DNA of 18,660 bases from Nitrososphaerales archaeon TH526 (GCA_014523665.1 JAATVR010000093.1:1-18660); one strand, 5' to 3'. Shown: positions 1 to 7,864, counted from the first letter of the stretch. Notes: generated by a model from the letters alone, not told the origin. Numbers and translations: made by a program.

Positions 1-157
1 ATACTTAGCCTTCTAAAAAATAATTTGTGGTTGAATCTCTGCTCATTTATCAAGCTGAAATTTGCACGCAGTTAATATGAACATGAGACAATCCAATTAG
101 TTACTACTTATCATGATGCCCACCCAATTAACATTTAATGTGGATCTGTGTTAAGCC

Positions 158-183
158 CCTCTTCTGTAAAGCGGTAGAAGAGG
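158..183 (-). terminator. hairpin just downstream of the 103-aa gene
   Basis: Perfect 8-bp inverted repeat (CCTCTTCT at 158-165, AGAAGAGG at 176-183) with a 10-base loop, starting 10 bp after the stop of the minus-strand gene. No T-run follows on the minus strand, so termination is only inferred from position; it could instead stabilise the 3' end of the transcript. The first 157 bases hold no gene that I can support. Confidence 0.4.
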
Positions 184-192
184 ATTTGTCAT

Positions 193-504
193 TCATTCCG
201 TATTGTTACTTAGGAGTTTTTCTAATTGCTGATCTGCTAATTGACAGTGTTCTAACGCATTTTCTGTGTTGCCAAGCTGTAATTGCTTGATACATTCGTC
301 CAAATGAAGATCTACAAGCAGAAGGGATGACCGGTCTACACTAGCGACGACGGGAGATAAAGCGTTCATATTCAGCCCAAATACTGTTGCTGTTATTATA
401 AGCCAGGCGCCAAGAACAATTCGATAACTGGTACTATCATTCTTCATTAAAACATAATGAAGTAACTGGTAAATAGGTTTTGTATTATTGAGTCGTTCTG
501 CCAT
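193..504 (-). CDS. small membrane-anchored/exported protein, unknown function
   Basis: 103 residues. Residues 28-45 form one hydrophobic segment (transmembrane helix or uncleaved signal anchor). They are followed by a helical, hydrophilic C-terminal part (about 61-99) with the pattern LDECIKQLQLGNTENALEHC. From memory, small exported proteins with this kind of C-terminal helical repeat (hydrophobic and Leu/Asp/Glu/Gln-rich) are common in ammonia-oxidising archaea, but none has a function I can name. The charged N-terminus before the membrane segment has a second Met at residue 20, which would place a start much closer to the hydrophobic stretch, so the start is uncertain. A stable hairpin follows the stop. 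I see no obvious TATA box just upstream. Expected location is the cell envelope with the helical part outside. Confidence 0.6.
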   Translation of the reverse strand: MAERLNNTKPIYQLLHYVLMKNDSTSYRIVLGAWLIITATVFGLNMNALSPVVASVDRSSLLLVDLHLDECIKQLQLGNTENALEHCQLADQQLEKLLSNNTE

Positions 505-610
505 ATCTTACGGCCACCAGAATAGGTTCATGAAAATGGCTTTAGAGCTGAACTATCTTTTCTAGCCCGCGTGGGTATATTTACAAGCGTTACAAACAAT
601 ACATAGAACT

Positions 611-805
611 CTAGATTTTAATTTCTTGATGGACAACTACGAATTGATTGGTATCTCTACTTAAAGGTAACACCGCAACTCTTGCAGTAAATGCATTCAT
701 TACAATTCGCAGCCAATAATGCAAATAACCCAAATATGTTTCTAAGAGACCTTTGTCCTGGAGAATGATTGTATCGGTAGTAGTTATATCCTTCGAATTT
801 ATGAT
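611..805 (-). other. cryptic open frames between two genes, one with a Cys cluster
   Basis: The roughly 300 bp between the winged-helix gene and the 103-aa gene stay open in two minus-strand frames without an early ATG. One frame runs to a stop at 611 and contains a late ATG at 700. The other ends near 660 with four Cys spaced CX2CX2CX2C (NCNECIYCKSCG), resembling a metal-binding end of a protein. Neither can be assigned. They may be the remnant of a gene that once followed the regulator, or chance. Confidence 0.2.
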
Positions 806-824
806 TTATGATTTATGACCTATG
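797..824. repeat. 7-bp tandem repeat at the 3' end of the regulator gene
   Basis: Three perfect copies of ATTTATG (797-803, 804-810, 811-817) and one degenerate copy (818-824). The repeat encodes the last residues and the stop codon of the winged-helix gene, so copy-number change would alter its C-terminus. Confidence 0.7.
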
Positions 825-1081
825 ATTAGTAATTCTTCCATCTTGTTGTACATTTGCAGAGCTTGCATCCCTTTTGGAGTTGTCTTAAAACTTCTTTCTC
901 CTTCGAGGTATTCAATAAGGTCATTCTGAAGCAGATGGACTAGATACTGTTTCAAAATGTTATATGAGAGATACGTCTTGAATTGAATCTCAGTAATTCT
1001 TGCTCTATTGCCATTGGTTACTTCGAGAATAGCTGAAATTATCTCGGACCTGGATCTGTGTTTGAGCTGTTTTGTTATCAT
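806..1081 (-). CDS. winged-helix DNA-binding transcriptional regulator (ArnR1-like type)
   Basis: 91 residues, the size of the compact archaeal winged-helix proteins that consist of one DNA-binding domain. The order of elements fits: helix 1 (SEIISAILEVTNG), a second helix ITEIQFKTYLSYNILKQYL as the helix-turn-helix with recognition helix, then a wing ending in YLEGERSFKTTPKG, and a C-terminal helix with QMYNKMEELL suited to dimerisation. The TTPKG turn after the wing is characteristic of this family. It probably represses or activates nearby genes; targets are unknown. A perfect 8-4-8 palindrome lies 57-76 bp upstream of its start, a candidate site for autoregulation. The last codons lie in a 7-bp tandem repeat. 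The next gene on the same strand upstream is the arginase-like gene, separated by 267 bp, so it is probably transcribed separately. Confidence 0.8.
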   Translation of the reverse strand: MITKQLKHRSRSEIISAILEVTNGNRARITEIQFKTYLSYNILKQYLVHLLQNDLIEYLEGERSFKTTPKGMQALQMYNKMEELLIIGHKS

Positions 1082-1137
1082 CCCTTCAATTCTATTATTT
1101 TATTGTAGACATCTATACTTAATTATGACTAATGTAA

Positions 1138-1157
1138 GTACTAGAAGAATCTAGTAC
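1138..1157. promoter_or_regulatory. perfect 8-4-8 palindrome upstream of the regulator gene
   Basis: GTACTAGA-agaa-TCTAGTAC. It lies about 57 bp ahead of the regulator's ATG and just upstream of a TATA-like stretch on the minus strand (around 1113-1122), and 192 bp after the end of the arginase-like gene. It could be an operator for the winged-helix protein or a terminator hairpin of the arginase-like gene; there is no T-run on either side, which favours an operator. Confidence 0.4.
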
Positions 1158-1348
1158 GCTTATTATCAATAGGCTCAAAAACAAATATTGTCTATTCATG
1201 CCTGAAACAACCCATAAGTGATTGATTTTTCAAATATGTGATATTTATCAAAGTTGGAAAAGATCACTTTTGTTTCATATTTTAGCGATTTGAGTCGTGT
1301 CAACTAAAAACAATACTGTCTATGAAATCATAATATGCCAAGATTACC

Positions 1349-2239
1349 TTACGATGTTCCCAACAAACCATCAGCTATACTTGAGACAAATTTAGTTGCA
1401 ATTGAGCCATCTAGATCCAGACGAGGATTAAAAATAGTGATCGTCATTCCTACGGTGTGGTTAGTCGCAAGCAAGTTCTTCAAGACTTCGCTGAGATCAG
1501 AATAGCTTAGTCCGTCATCAAGACGATAATCCACTGCAGGCATGATCGTATCATTTAAGACATCTGCATCAAGATGAATCCAGATTCCATCCAAGCGATT
1601 CTTCAGCAAGCTATTGATAGCCAGAGAGGCGGCATTTGCAATCTTTAATCTTCTTATTCCCCAAAGATCAAGTGTATGCACGTTTGTATCTCGTACGTCT
1701 TGACTCCCGTAGATAGTGGATTGTTCCTCATCACGATATCCGAATAATACAATGTCTTCATCTCTGACGAGTGGTTTTAGTCCATCGATATTAGTGAGTA
1801 TATCTGGACCTCTTCCAGATACGATAGCTAGGTCCATGTCAGCAACTTCCCCGCTAACAGAAGCTTCAGGTTGGTAAAAATCAGCATGGCCATCGATAAA
1901 GAATAGTCCATATCTTCCAGAATGGCGCAATGCTAGAAGAGGACCAATAACAACACTGCAATCACCTCCTACTACTATAGGAAAGAGATTTTCAGCCAGA
2001 ACGCTTGATACAGCCCTACAAAGGACTACAGAAAACTCTCTAATTGCTTCAGCGTTTAGTAGCATTGTGCAATTATCACGCTCTGGATTGTATGGCGATA
2101 TTGGAGTGACACGGTCAACGTATCTGGCGTGTAATTTCTCATGTAATCCTGCTGCTTTTAGTGCTTCCGGAAGATCTTCCACGCCTGTAGGCCGCAATCC
2201 CAAAATAGAAGGTGCATCAATGATTGCAAACTTGGACAT
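1349..2239 (-). CDS. arginase/agmatinase-family ureohydrolase
   Basis: 296 residues, full length for the ureohydrolase family, whose members hydrolyse guanidino or related groups (arginine, agmatine, guanidinobutyrate, formiminoglutamate) with a binuclear Mn centre. Visible metal motifs: GGDCS at 91-95, DGHAD at 116-120 and HLDAD at 222-226. The first usual His ligand (GGDHS) is Cys94 here, and the last motif lacks the usual Ser and Pro (LDADVLND). The run from HLDADVLND to MPAVD and the late FNPRLDLDG segment resemble an arginase-like subfamily seen in other prokaryotes, so the protein is probably folded and active, but the substrate cannot be told. It is cytoplasmic, with no signal peptide. 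A TATA-like element 18-29 bp before the ATG implies a leaderless or nearly leaderless transcript. No polyamine or urea genes are adjacent. Confidence 0.85.
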   Translation of the reverse strand: MSKFAIIDAPSILGLRPTGVEDLPEALKAAGLHEKLHARYVDRVTPISPYNPERDNCTMLLNAEAIREFSVVLCRAVSSVLAENLFPIVVGGDCSVVIGPLLALRHSGRYGLFFIDGHADFYQPEASVSGEVADMDLAIVSGRGPDILTNIDGLKPLVRDEDIVLFGYRDEEQSTIYGSQDVRDTNVHTLDLWGIRRLKIANAASLAINSLLKNRLDGIWIHLDADVLNDTIMPAVDYRLDDGLSYSDLSEVLKNLLATNHTVGMTITIFNPRLDLDGSIATKFVSSIADGLLGTS

Positions 2240-2256
2240 AGATATCAGTTACCTTG

Positions 2257-2268
2257 TTAATATAATAA
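2257..2268 (-). promoter_or_regulatory. TATA box of the arginase-like gene
   Basis: Minus-strand TATTATATTAAC centred about 24 bp before the ATG at 2239, matching archaeal TATA spacing for a leaderless mRNA. Confidence 0.45.
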
Positions 2269-2736
2269 GAGTGATAGAGACAATTTCATTATCTAGATTC
2301 TAAATATACATATGATATTTGAATATTGATGTGGCGATAAATGGAAGATTGTTTATCATATAAATTTGGATATTGTTCGATGTCTGTGTCAAATATTGTC
2401 CCACAAAATTGGATTTTAACAAGTAAACATATCCTACTACATGACATTGAGTAATGATACTAATTCTACCTGCAAAGTACGAGTAAGATAAAGAGAATAG
2501 AGAGAAAGAGAATAGAAAAAAGGAGGACATCCTATTTTACAATTAAGCAATTTGTCAAATTATCAAAGTTTACAAAGATTTTCCAAATAACTCAACTTCA
2601 TCTAGAATCCTGACGTAGTAACGATTTAGGTTATGACATGTCATTATATAATAATTTCAAATAAAACAATGTCTGTCCATGAATTTCTTTTTCCCAGGTT
2701 CTATTTCATCGAATTCTTTCTTGCGATAGAAACCTA
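2269..2736. other. AT-rich divergent intergenic region
   Basis: It separates the divergent arginase-like and dehydrogenase genes. Apart from a perfect 12-bp palindrome ATGACATGTCAT at 2633-2644 followed by a TATA-like run (2645-2654), I see no gene. Short reading frames here (for example 76 codons on the minus strand) have biased Phe/Ser/Tyr composition and look accidental. Confidence 0.4.
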
Positions 2737-2743
2737 TTTTATA
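2737..2743 (+). promoter_or_regulatory. TATA box of the dehydrogenase gene
   Basis: TTTTATA, 31-37 bp ahead of the ATG at 2774. The predicted transcription start is roughly 5-10 bases before the ATG. Confidence 0.5.
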
Positions 2744-2773
2744 CATGACTTCAAACAGTAATAAGAATCGATT

Positions 2774-4150
2774 ATGAAGGTTCCAAAATTACGTAGGCAT
2801 GTTGGTCGAATGTCTAAAACTATAATAATATCCTTTATGGTGGCAGCTGTACTGACTTGCTTGATTTCCCCGTTCTTACAGTATCAGCCAAACGTTGCGT
2901 TGGCACAATCCGTTAATGACCCAAATTTGGGTGTTGAGTCATTTGTGGAAGGGTTGAGTTCACCCACAAGCATGGCGTTCTTGGACAACGAAAATATCCT
3001 AGTATTGGAAAAAGAGGGTCAAGTTCGGCTAGTTTCAAACGGAGAACTTTTGCCTAATCCTATAATACAAATACCAGTTGATACAGAGAGCGAACGTGGG
3101 CTACTTGGAATAGCAGTTATGAATGGCAGTGGCGGTACCAGCTCTGGTCCTGGTCAAATTGCAAGTGCCCAGACTGTTTTTCTGTACTACACTGAGTCAG
3201 GAGGAGAAGGGGGTGAGTTAAGAAATAGAGTTTATAAGTACAGCTGGAATGGTCAGACGCTTGATAACCCAACCCTATTAGTAGATCTTCCTGCAATACC
3301 TGGCCCTAACCATAACGCTGGCAAGCTCATGATAGGTCCTGACAACTACCTGTACGGAATTATAGGAGATTTAAATCATGATGGGAAACTTCAGAATTTT
3401 CCTAATGGTCCTGATCCGGACGACACTAGCATAATTTTCAGGGTAAATCCTAACGATGGAACACCTGCTCCAGATAACCCTTTATCCACCGATCCTAATA
3501 ATCCATTAAGTAAATACTATGCGTATGGAATAAGAAACAGTTTTGGACTCACATTTGATCCTGTTACAAAAAATGTTTGGGATACTGAAAATGGCCCAGC
3601 ATCAAATGATGAGATTAATCTAGTAAAGCCAGGATTTAACAGTGGATGGCAAACTATTATGGGCCCAATTTCTGCATCAGGCAGTACAGAAGATGAATTA
3701 GTTAACTTTCCTGGATCTCATTACGCAGATCCTCTTTTGACATGGTTGGATCCCATTGCTGTAACTGATATAGAATTCTTAGAATCATCAAGTTTAGGTG
3801 AAAGCTATTCCAATAATGTATTTGTAGGAGATAACAATAATGGAAATTTATACTACTTTAAAGTGAACCCAGATAGAACTGCCCTCGTTCTTGATAATTT
3901 ACCTGATTTAGTGATAGATAATGAGGCGGAGCAATCTTCCACAATCTTTGGTAATGGATTTGGACCTATTACTGATTTAGAAACTGGCCCAGATGGATAT
4001 CTCTATGTATTGTCATATGATGCTGGGATTATTTATAGAATAGTTCCTTCATCATTACTGCCAGCAGGGGCTGCTGAAACAGCCACAAATATGTCTCCAA
4101 CAAATGAACAAGATGAAGACTCAGCAAATGATGGTGATGAAGACAATTAG
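2774..4150 (+). CDS. exported PQQ-type glucose/sorbosone dehydrogenase-like beta-propeller
   Basis: 458 residues. A basic N-terminus and hydrophobic segment (about 15-36) end in VALA-QS near residue 44, a plausible signal peptidase site, so the enzyme acts outside the membrane. The rest is the six-bladed propeller of the soluble glucose dehydrogenase/sorbosone dehydrogenase family, which oxidises sugars with pyrroloquinoline quinone. Diagnostic stretches: PNHNAGKL with the likely catalytic His180, YGIRNSFGL (251-259), TENGP (271-275) followed by DEIN (279-282), and GPDGYLYVLSY (405-415). The C-terminus (about 437-458) is a Ser/Asn/Asp/Glu-rich acidic tail. Met13 is an alternative start, but the TATA position favours Met1. 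No PQQ synthesis genes are nearby, so cofactor and substrate remain inferred. The gene appears to be transcribed alone. Confidence 0.85.
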   Translation: MKVPKLRRHVGRMSKTIIISFMVAAVLTCLISPFLQYQPNVALAQSVNDPNLGVESFVEGLSSPTSMAFLDNENILVLEKEGQVRLVSNGELLPNPIIQIPVDTESERGLLGIAVMNGSGGTSSGPGQIASAQTVFLYYTESGGEGGELRNRVYKYSWNGQTLDNPTLLVDLPAIPGPNHNAGKLMIGPDNYLYGIIGDLNHDGKLQNFPNGPDPDDTSIIFRVNPNDGTPAPDNPLSTDPNNPLSKYYAYGIRNSFGLTFDPVTKNVWDTENGPASNDEINLVKPGFNSGWQTIMGPISASGSTEDELVNFPGSHYADPLLTWLDPIAVTDIEFLESSSLGESYSNNVFVGDNNNGNLYYFKVNPDRTALVLDNLPDLVIDNEAEQSSTIFGNGFGPITDLETGPDGYLYVLSYDAGIIYRIVPSSLLPAGAAETATNMSPTNEQDEDSANDGDEDN

Positions 4151-4158
4151 ACTGATGT

Positions 4159-4192
4159 GGTTAGAGTACATATAAGGTTAGAGTACATGTAA
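4159..4192. repeat. 17-bp tandem duplication after the dehydrogenase gene
   Basis: Two adjacent copies of GGTTAGAGTACATATAA (4159-4175 and 4176-4192) differing at one base, beginning 9 bp after the stop codon. They look like a recent slippage or replication duplication; no function is visible. Confidence 0.75.
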
Positions 4193-4334
4193 GACAACTG
4201 TGATGGTTACCCTTTATTCATTTATTTAACAAAATGACAATATCGTCAATTAAGAAAATTATGAATGCCAAGTGATGAAGTTCCAGTATTATTTTTCATA
4301 TGTGCAATGAATATCCAATTATCATAATATTACA

Positions 4335-4580
4335 AAATGAACAGACCGATTAGCATTCGAAGGCGTGGCTTTCCAACAAGACTACTTTGATAGGCTATAT
4401 TGTAGTCATGCGGCTTACCCATACTATCTTATGCCTATACTTCCATCCTTGTTGAAGGGATGGCCAACCTACTACATATGACAGCATACATCTTTTCGAA
4501 GTACGCACAAGCCTTAGCTTCCACGATACTACAAAACGATGTCGACCTACTTTTTCGGCTAATCGATCCTCTATTAATTA
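4335..4580. other. GC-elevated coding-like island, possible decayed gene or RNA
   Basis: In the 1.28-kb gap between the dehydrogenase and helicase genes this stretch is clearly less AT-rich than its flanks. On the minus strand one frame is open for about 60 codons without an early ATG. Another frame reads plausibly (for example SIVEAKACAYFEKMYAV) but contains two close stops. It also holds a stem CCATCCTT (4443-4450) pairing with AA-GGATGG (4455-4463, one bulge). I recognise no family. A gene relic or a structured RNA are both possible. Confidence 0.3.
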
Positions 4581-5368
4581 TTACACATTACAAGTAAATA
4601 AACCTAATTGTCGAATAAATATACGAATATTCAGCTTTCTATCATAATATGCAATGAAACAATTTAAAATAATGAAAATATTCTAACCAATTGTTTGAGT
4701 AATCTCATACTGTTTAGATATAGCTTCCACCTTAATCTTCTGATGTTTGCCCATTTGTATCTATGCGATTAACTTATTTTTTCTCGGATAAAAACGATTG
4801 GTAAAGAATGGTTTCCATATTGCTTTCATTGAACCTAAACTAAAATTAGTCAATATTCTAATTAATGGCTTCTATAACAGAATAGTAAAGCCAGACAGAA
4901 ATTTATTTACAATTCCAGTGCAATTGGTGCAATTGTCAATTGTCAACTAATAATCGAACACAAATTATCTACAATCTTTTGAAGTTGATAATAGCTAAAG
5001 GAAGTAGAATATCATTTGAAAGCATTCTATATGATCTCCTCTAAAGGAAACACAAACAGAAGTGGTTTATTGCATTTCATATTAGGCATCTATTCAACTT
5101 TCATTAGGTCAGAATCTATTCAAATCGTATCATTTCTTACGATCATCAACAGTCAGTTCAGTCTGCATGCAAAAGCTTTTTGAACATGAAATACGATTTC
5201 TAGAATTGCTCCTAAGAAAGATATTTAATTCGAGCTTAAATCTTAAAGGCCCCAAGAATAATGAGAAGAGTTCAGAAGACAAGAATTATCTAAATGGCAC
5301 TAGACTGTGAAAAATATTATGAATACTATTTCCTCATCTACATTATCTGTCGTAAAGGCTGTAAAAAT
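4581..5368. other. AT-rich intergenic region
   Basis: No gene can be supported. It contains three CAATTG palindromes at 4921, 4930 and 4938, the first two within a perfect 9-bp tandem repeat (GTGCAATTG, 4919-4936). It also contains an unsupported 50-codon frame from ATG 5031 to 5183. Confidence 0.35.
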
Positions 5369-5423
5369 ACATATAAAGATAAATTAACGTAACGTATTGA
5401 TACAACGATGATACAATCATCGT
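5369..5423 (+). promoter_or_regulatory. helicase promoter with palindrome at the transcript 5' end
   Basis: TATA element ACATATAAAGA at 5369-5379. A perfect inverted repeat ACGATGAT-aca-ATCATCGT (5405-5423) lies 9 bp ahead of the ATG at 5433. With normal archaeal spacing the transcript starts near 5400, so the palindrome is either an operator over the early transcribed region or a hairpin in the short leader next to the start codon. Confidence 0.5.
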
Positions 5424-5432
5424 CGTTCTAAT

Positions 5433-7445
5433 ATGAATAAAGCACAATCAATAAGTACATTCCAAGTGACAAGGAATTTCCCCTTCTCACAGAAAAGACA
5501 AAGACAAGAACATATTCTCAAGGATATTTGTGATGCTTTTAATTCTGGTTATAAACGGATTATTCTTGAAGCACCAACTGGATTTGGGAAAAGTCCTCTA
5601 GCCGTCTCTTTTGCACTCACTTTGGGATCAAGCTATATATGTACTTCAACGAAGGATTTGCAAAGCCAGTATGCTAACGATTTTTCATATTTAAAGGTAG
5701 CCAAGGGCAAAAGTAACTTTCCTTGTTTGGTAAAGGAAGATTTCATAAGAGATGGCAAATATAGATGCAAAATCTGCCTCTCACCTATAGCATCACGTCA
5801 AAGTAGATCACTAGAAAAAGATGATCTAGTTATTAGTGAGTGCAAACACACCACTGTCGAATACGGACCTTGCATGACTGATGAAACATTTAGAGACAAC
5901 GGTTGCAAATACAGAACTTTTTCGAAGGATTATACTGTGGTCAAGAAAGGCACAAAAAACGAATCGGTATTCATTCCTCTAGTAAATATTAAGAATTATC
6001 AAAAAGACTATTCACATTGGCTTCACCTAAAAAACTTCCAAGGAGATCCTCCAATTACAGACTGGCGAGCATGCCCATATTTTGATCAATTAAACATCGC
6101 TTTAAGTGCCAGTCATTCCATATTCAACTATTCTAATTTTTTGGCATTACTTCCAAGCAAGAAAAATCTTCTTTCAAGAGAATTACTTGTACTAGATGAA
6201 GGTCACTTGTTAGAGACTGAACTTGTAAAGTTTAGAGGATTAACAATTTCAAAGAGGAGATGGAAGAGATATACTTCTGATCTAAAAATCATTGACTTCG
6301 GTTTTGATGATATCAAAAGATGGATAGATTTTTTGATAGAACTTGAAACAAAAATGCTCAATCTACTTGGTAATAGCTCAGTGGCCGAATCCCTGGCCAT
6401 TGAACGTAAAGTCAAGTATGGGTGGTCTACTGAAAAGAAAAAGAAATTGAATAAAAATACTAGAATAGTATCTTCATCGGACTTATTTGAAAGTGATGAA
6501 CAAATTTCTAAACAATATGAAGACCTTTCTGTTCATGTAAATAATACATTAACGGATGAGGTTGCTGCTGACGCCATTAGAGATACCGAAAGACTAACAC
6601 GCACAATAAATAATATCATATCAGATCCGGAAAATTGGATAGTATCGGACATAATAAAAGAGAACTATGAAGTGGTAAAAGTTGAATTCAAACCATTAGA
6701 TATATCAAAGTACTGTAAGGCTGTATTTGACAAATGCTCAAAGACTATCATTATGAGTGCTACAATTCTAAATTATGAAACCTTTTGCAGAAACATCGGG
6801 ATCACTCCTGATACTGATGAAGTAAAATTCATACAGGTTCCATCAGATTTTCCAGTAGAAAATAGACCTATATATCCTATGAACGTAGCTTATCTCAATT
6901 ACAATAATCTGCAATTACAAGAAACTAAATCAGCTATTACAAATGCAATTGATAATTTAATGACAATACACAATAAACATAAAGGAATAATCCACACTAC
7001 GTCTTATGAGCAACTCAATTTTATCAAAGATAATATTTCTAAGGAGAATGCTAGAAGACTCATTGTCACCGATCCAGAAATACAGAGAGATGAAGTCGTT
7101 CAGGAACACTTTTATGCAAAAAAGCCTACAGTTCTAATTTCTCCTTCATTACACACTGGTCTAGACTTAAAAGAGGATTTATCGAGATTCCAAATAATAA
7201 CCAAAGTTCCCTATCCTAATAAAAGTGATAGATGGATAAACGCGAAAAGAAATAAAGTTCCCGATTGGTACTATTGGCAGACTGGTTTAAAACTTGTTCA
7301 AGCCTATGGTAGATCTGTTAGGTCTAAAGACGATTGGGCAAGAACATACATTTTAGATTCAGCGTTTGAATATTTTCTAAGAAAGAACAGAGAAATCTTA
7401 CCCGGCTGGTTCCTCAATGCAATCAAAAATCATAATCTGACCTAA
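5433..7445 (+). CDS. XPD/Rad3/DinG-family superfamily 2 DNA helicase
   Basis: 670 residues. This is a helicase of the iron-sulfur XPD/DinG group, which unwinds DNA 5' to 3' in repair or replication-stress responses. Motifs in order: Walker A APTGFGKS (47-54), DEGH box (255-258, variant of DEAH), MSAT motif III (441-444), HTGLD (574-578) and motif VI QAYGRSVR (623-630). Between motifs I and II lie seven Cys (98, 112, 115, 137, 147, 158, 214), more than the four needed for a 4Fe-4S cluster. C158 and C214 each sit in a CxY context like the last cluster Cys of DinG proteins. It is soluble and probably works alone, since no repair genes are adjacent. The start is supported by the TATA box and palindrome immediately upstream. 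It could be a specialised DinG-like enzyme rather than archaeal XPD itself. Confidence 0.85.
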   Translation: MNKAQSISTFQVTRNFPFSQKRQRQEHILKDICDAFNSGYKRIILEAPTGFGKSPLAVSFALTLGSSYICTSTKDLQSQYANDFSYLKVAKGKSNFPCLVKEDFIRDGKYRCKICLSPIASRQSRSLEKDDLVISECKHTTVEYGPCMTDETFRDNGCKYRTFSKDYTVVKKGTKNESVFIPLVNIKNYQKDYSHWLHLKNFQGDPPITDWRACPYFDQLNIALSASHSIFNYSNFLALLPSKKNLLSRELLVLDEGHLLETELVKFRGLTISKRRWKRYTSDLKIIDFGFDDIKRWIDFLIELETKMLNLLGNSSVAESLAIERKVKYGWSTEKKKKLNKNTRIVSSSDLFESDEQISKQYEDLSVHVNNTLTDEVAADAIRDTERLTRTINNIISDPENWIVSDIIKENYEVVKVEFKPLDISKYCKAVFDKCSKTIIMSATILNYETFCRNIGITPDTDEVKFIQVPSDFPVENRPIYPMNVAYLNYNNLQLQETKSAITNAIDNLMTIHNKHKGIIHTTSYEQLNFIKDNISKENARRLIVTDPEIQRDEVVQEHFYAKKPTVLISPSLHTGLDLKEDLSRFQIITKVPYPNKSDRWINAKRNKVPDWYYWQTGLKLVQAYGRSVRSKDDWARTYILDSAFEYFLRKNREILPGWFLNAIKNHNLT

Positions 7446-7569
7446 TTTCGCTTTTCAAAGCTGGAAATTTTGCAACTATATTCTTGAGTGAGATCATCGT
7501 CCTGTTACATTTCAATTTCATAGACACATAACCAAGAGAAGATGATGTGTTTGTTTACAAAATCAAACT

Positions 7570-7743
7570 ATGGATTATGATTATGATGGGTTATTATTGT
7601 TATTATTTTTTATGAAGGAAAATGATTGGACAGTTCAATACATAAAGGATAAAATCAGATGCTTTGATAAGCAGCATTTCCTTTGCACAAGTATTAATCT
7701 TGGAATCGAACACTTAACAAGTCGAGCTTGTCCTTCGTGTTAA
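7570..7743 (+). CDS. possible 57-aa hypothetical protein
   Basis: An open frame in the 419-bp gap between the helicase and DUF1326 genes. It begins MDYDYDGLLLLLFF and continues into a hydrophilic part from Met15 (KENDWTVQYIKDKI) with Cys at 17, 25, 40 and 43 counted from Met15, ending in CPSC. The hydrophobic start is low-complexity sequence, so Met15 (7612) may be the real start. No convincing TATA box is seen. The last 35 bases can fold into a stem (7709-7713 with 7737-7741; 7717-7721 with 7727-7731). I do not recognise the protein; it may be chance. Confidence 0.3.
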   Translation: MDYDYDGLLLLLFFMKENDWTVQYIKDKIRCFDKQHFLCTSINLGIEHLTSRACPSC

Positions 7744-7830
7744 CGGTCATACATAACACGCATAGCGACAATAAAGCCCATCAAATACAAATGATTTCTT
7801 AATAGATAGGGACTTACTACAGATTTAACG

Positions 7831-7838
7831 CTAAAATA
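7831..7838 (+). promoter_or_regulatory. weak TATA-like box of the DUF1326 gene
   Basis: CTAAAATA centred about 30 bp before the ATG at 7865, which would give a nearly leaderless transcript. The match to a TATA box is weak. Confidence 0.3.
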
Positions 7839-7864
7839 GGCCTTGTATTATTGAACTAATAGGA

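Noticed and set aside
2300..2530. 76-codon minus-strand frame
   Set aside because: Biased Ser/Phe/Tyr composition from AG-rich DNA, no promoter, no domain.
2669..2761. 30-codon plus-strand frame from ATG 2669 behind a TATA-like run
   Set aside because: Overlaps the promoter of the dehydrogenase gene and gives a Phe-rich, unlikely peptide.
5031..5183. 50-codon plus-strand frame
   Set aside because: No clear promoter and no recognisable feature; frames of this length are expected by chance.
7701..7760. Minus-strand GTTCGATTCC resembling a tRNA T-loop
   Set aside because: The flanking bases do not pair as a T-stem and no acceptor or anticodon arm can be built.
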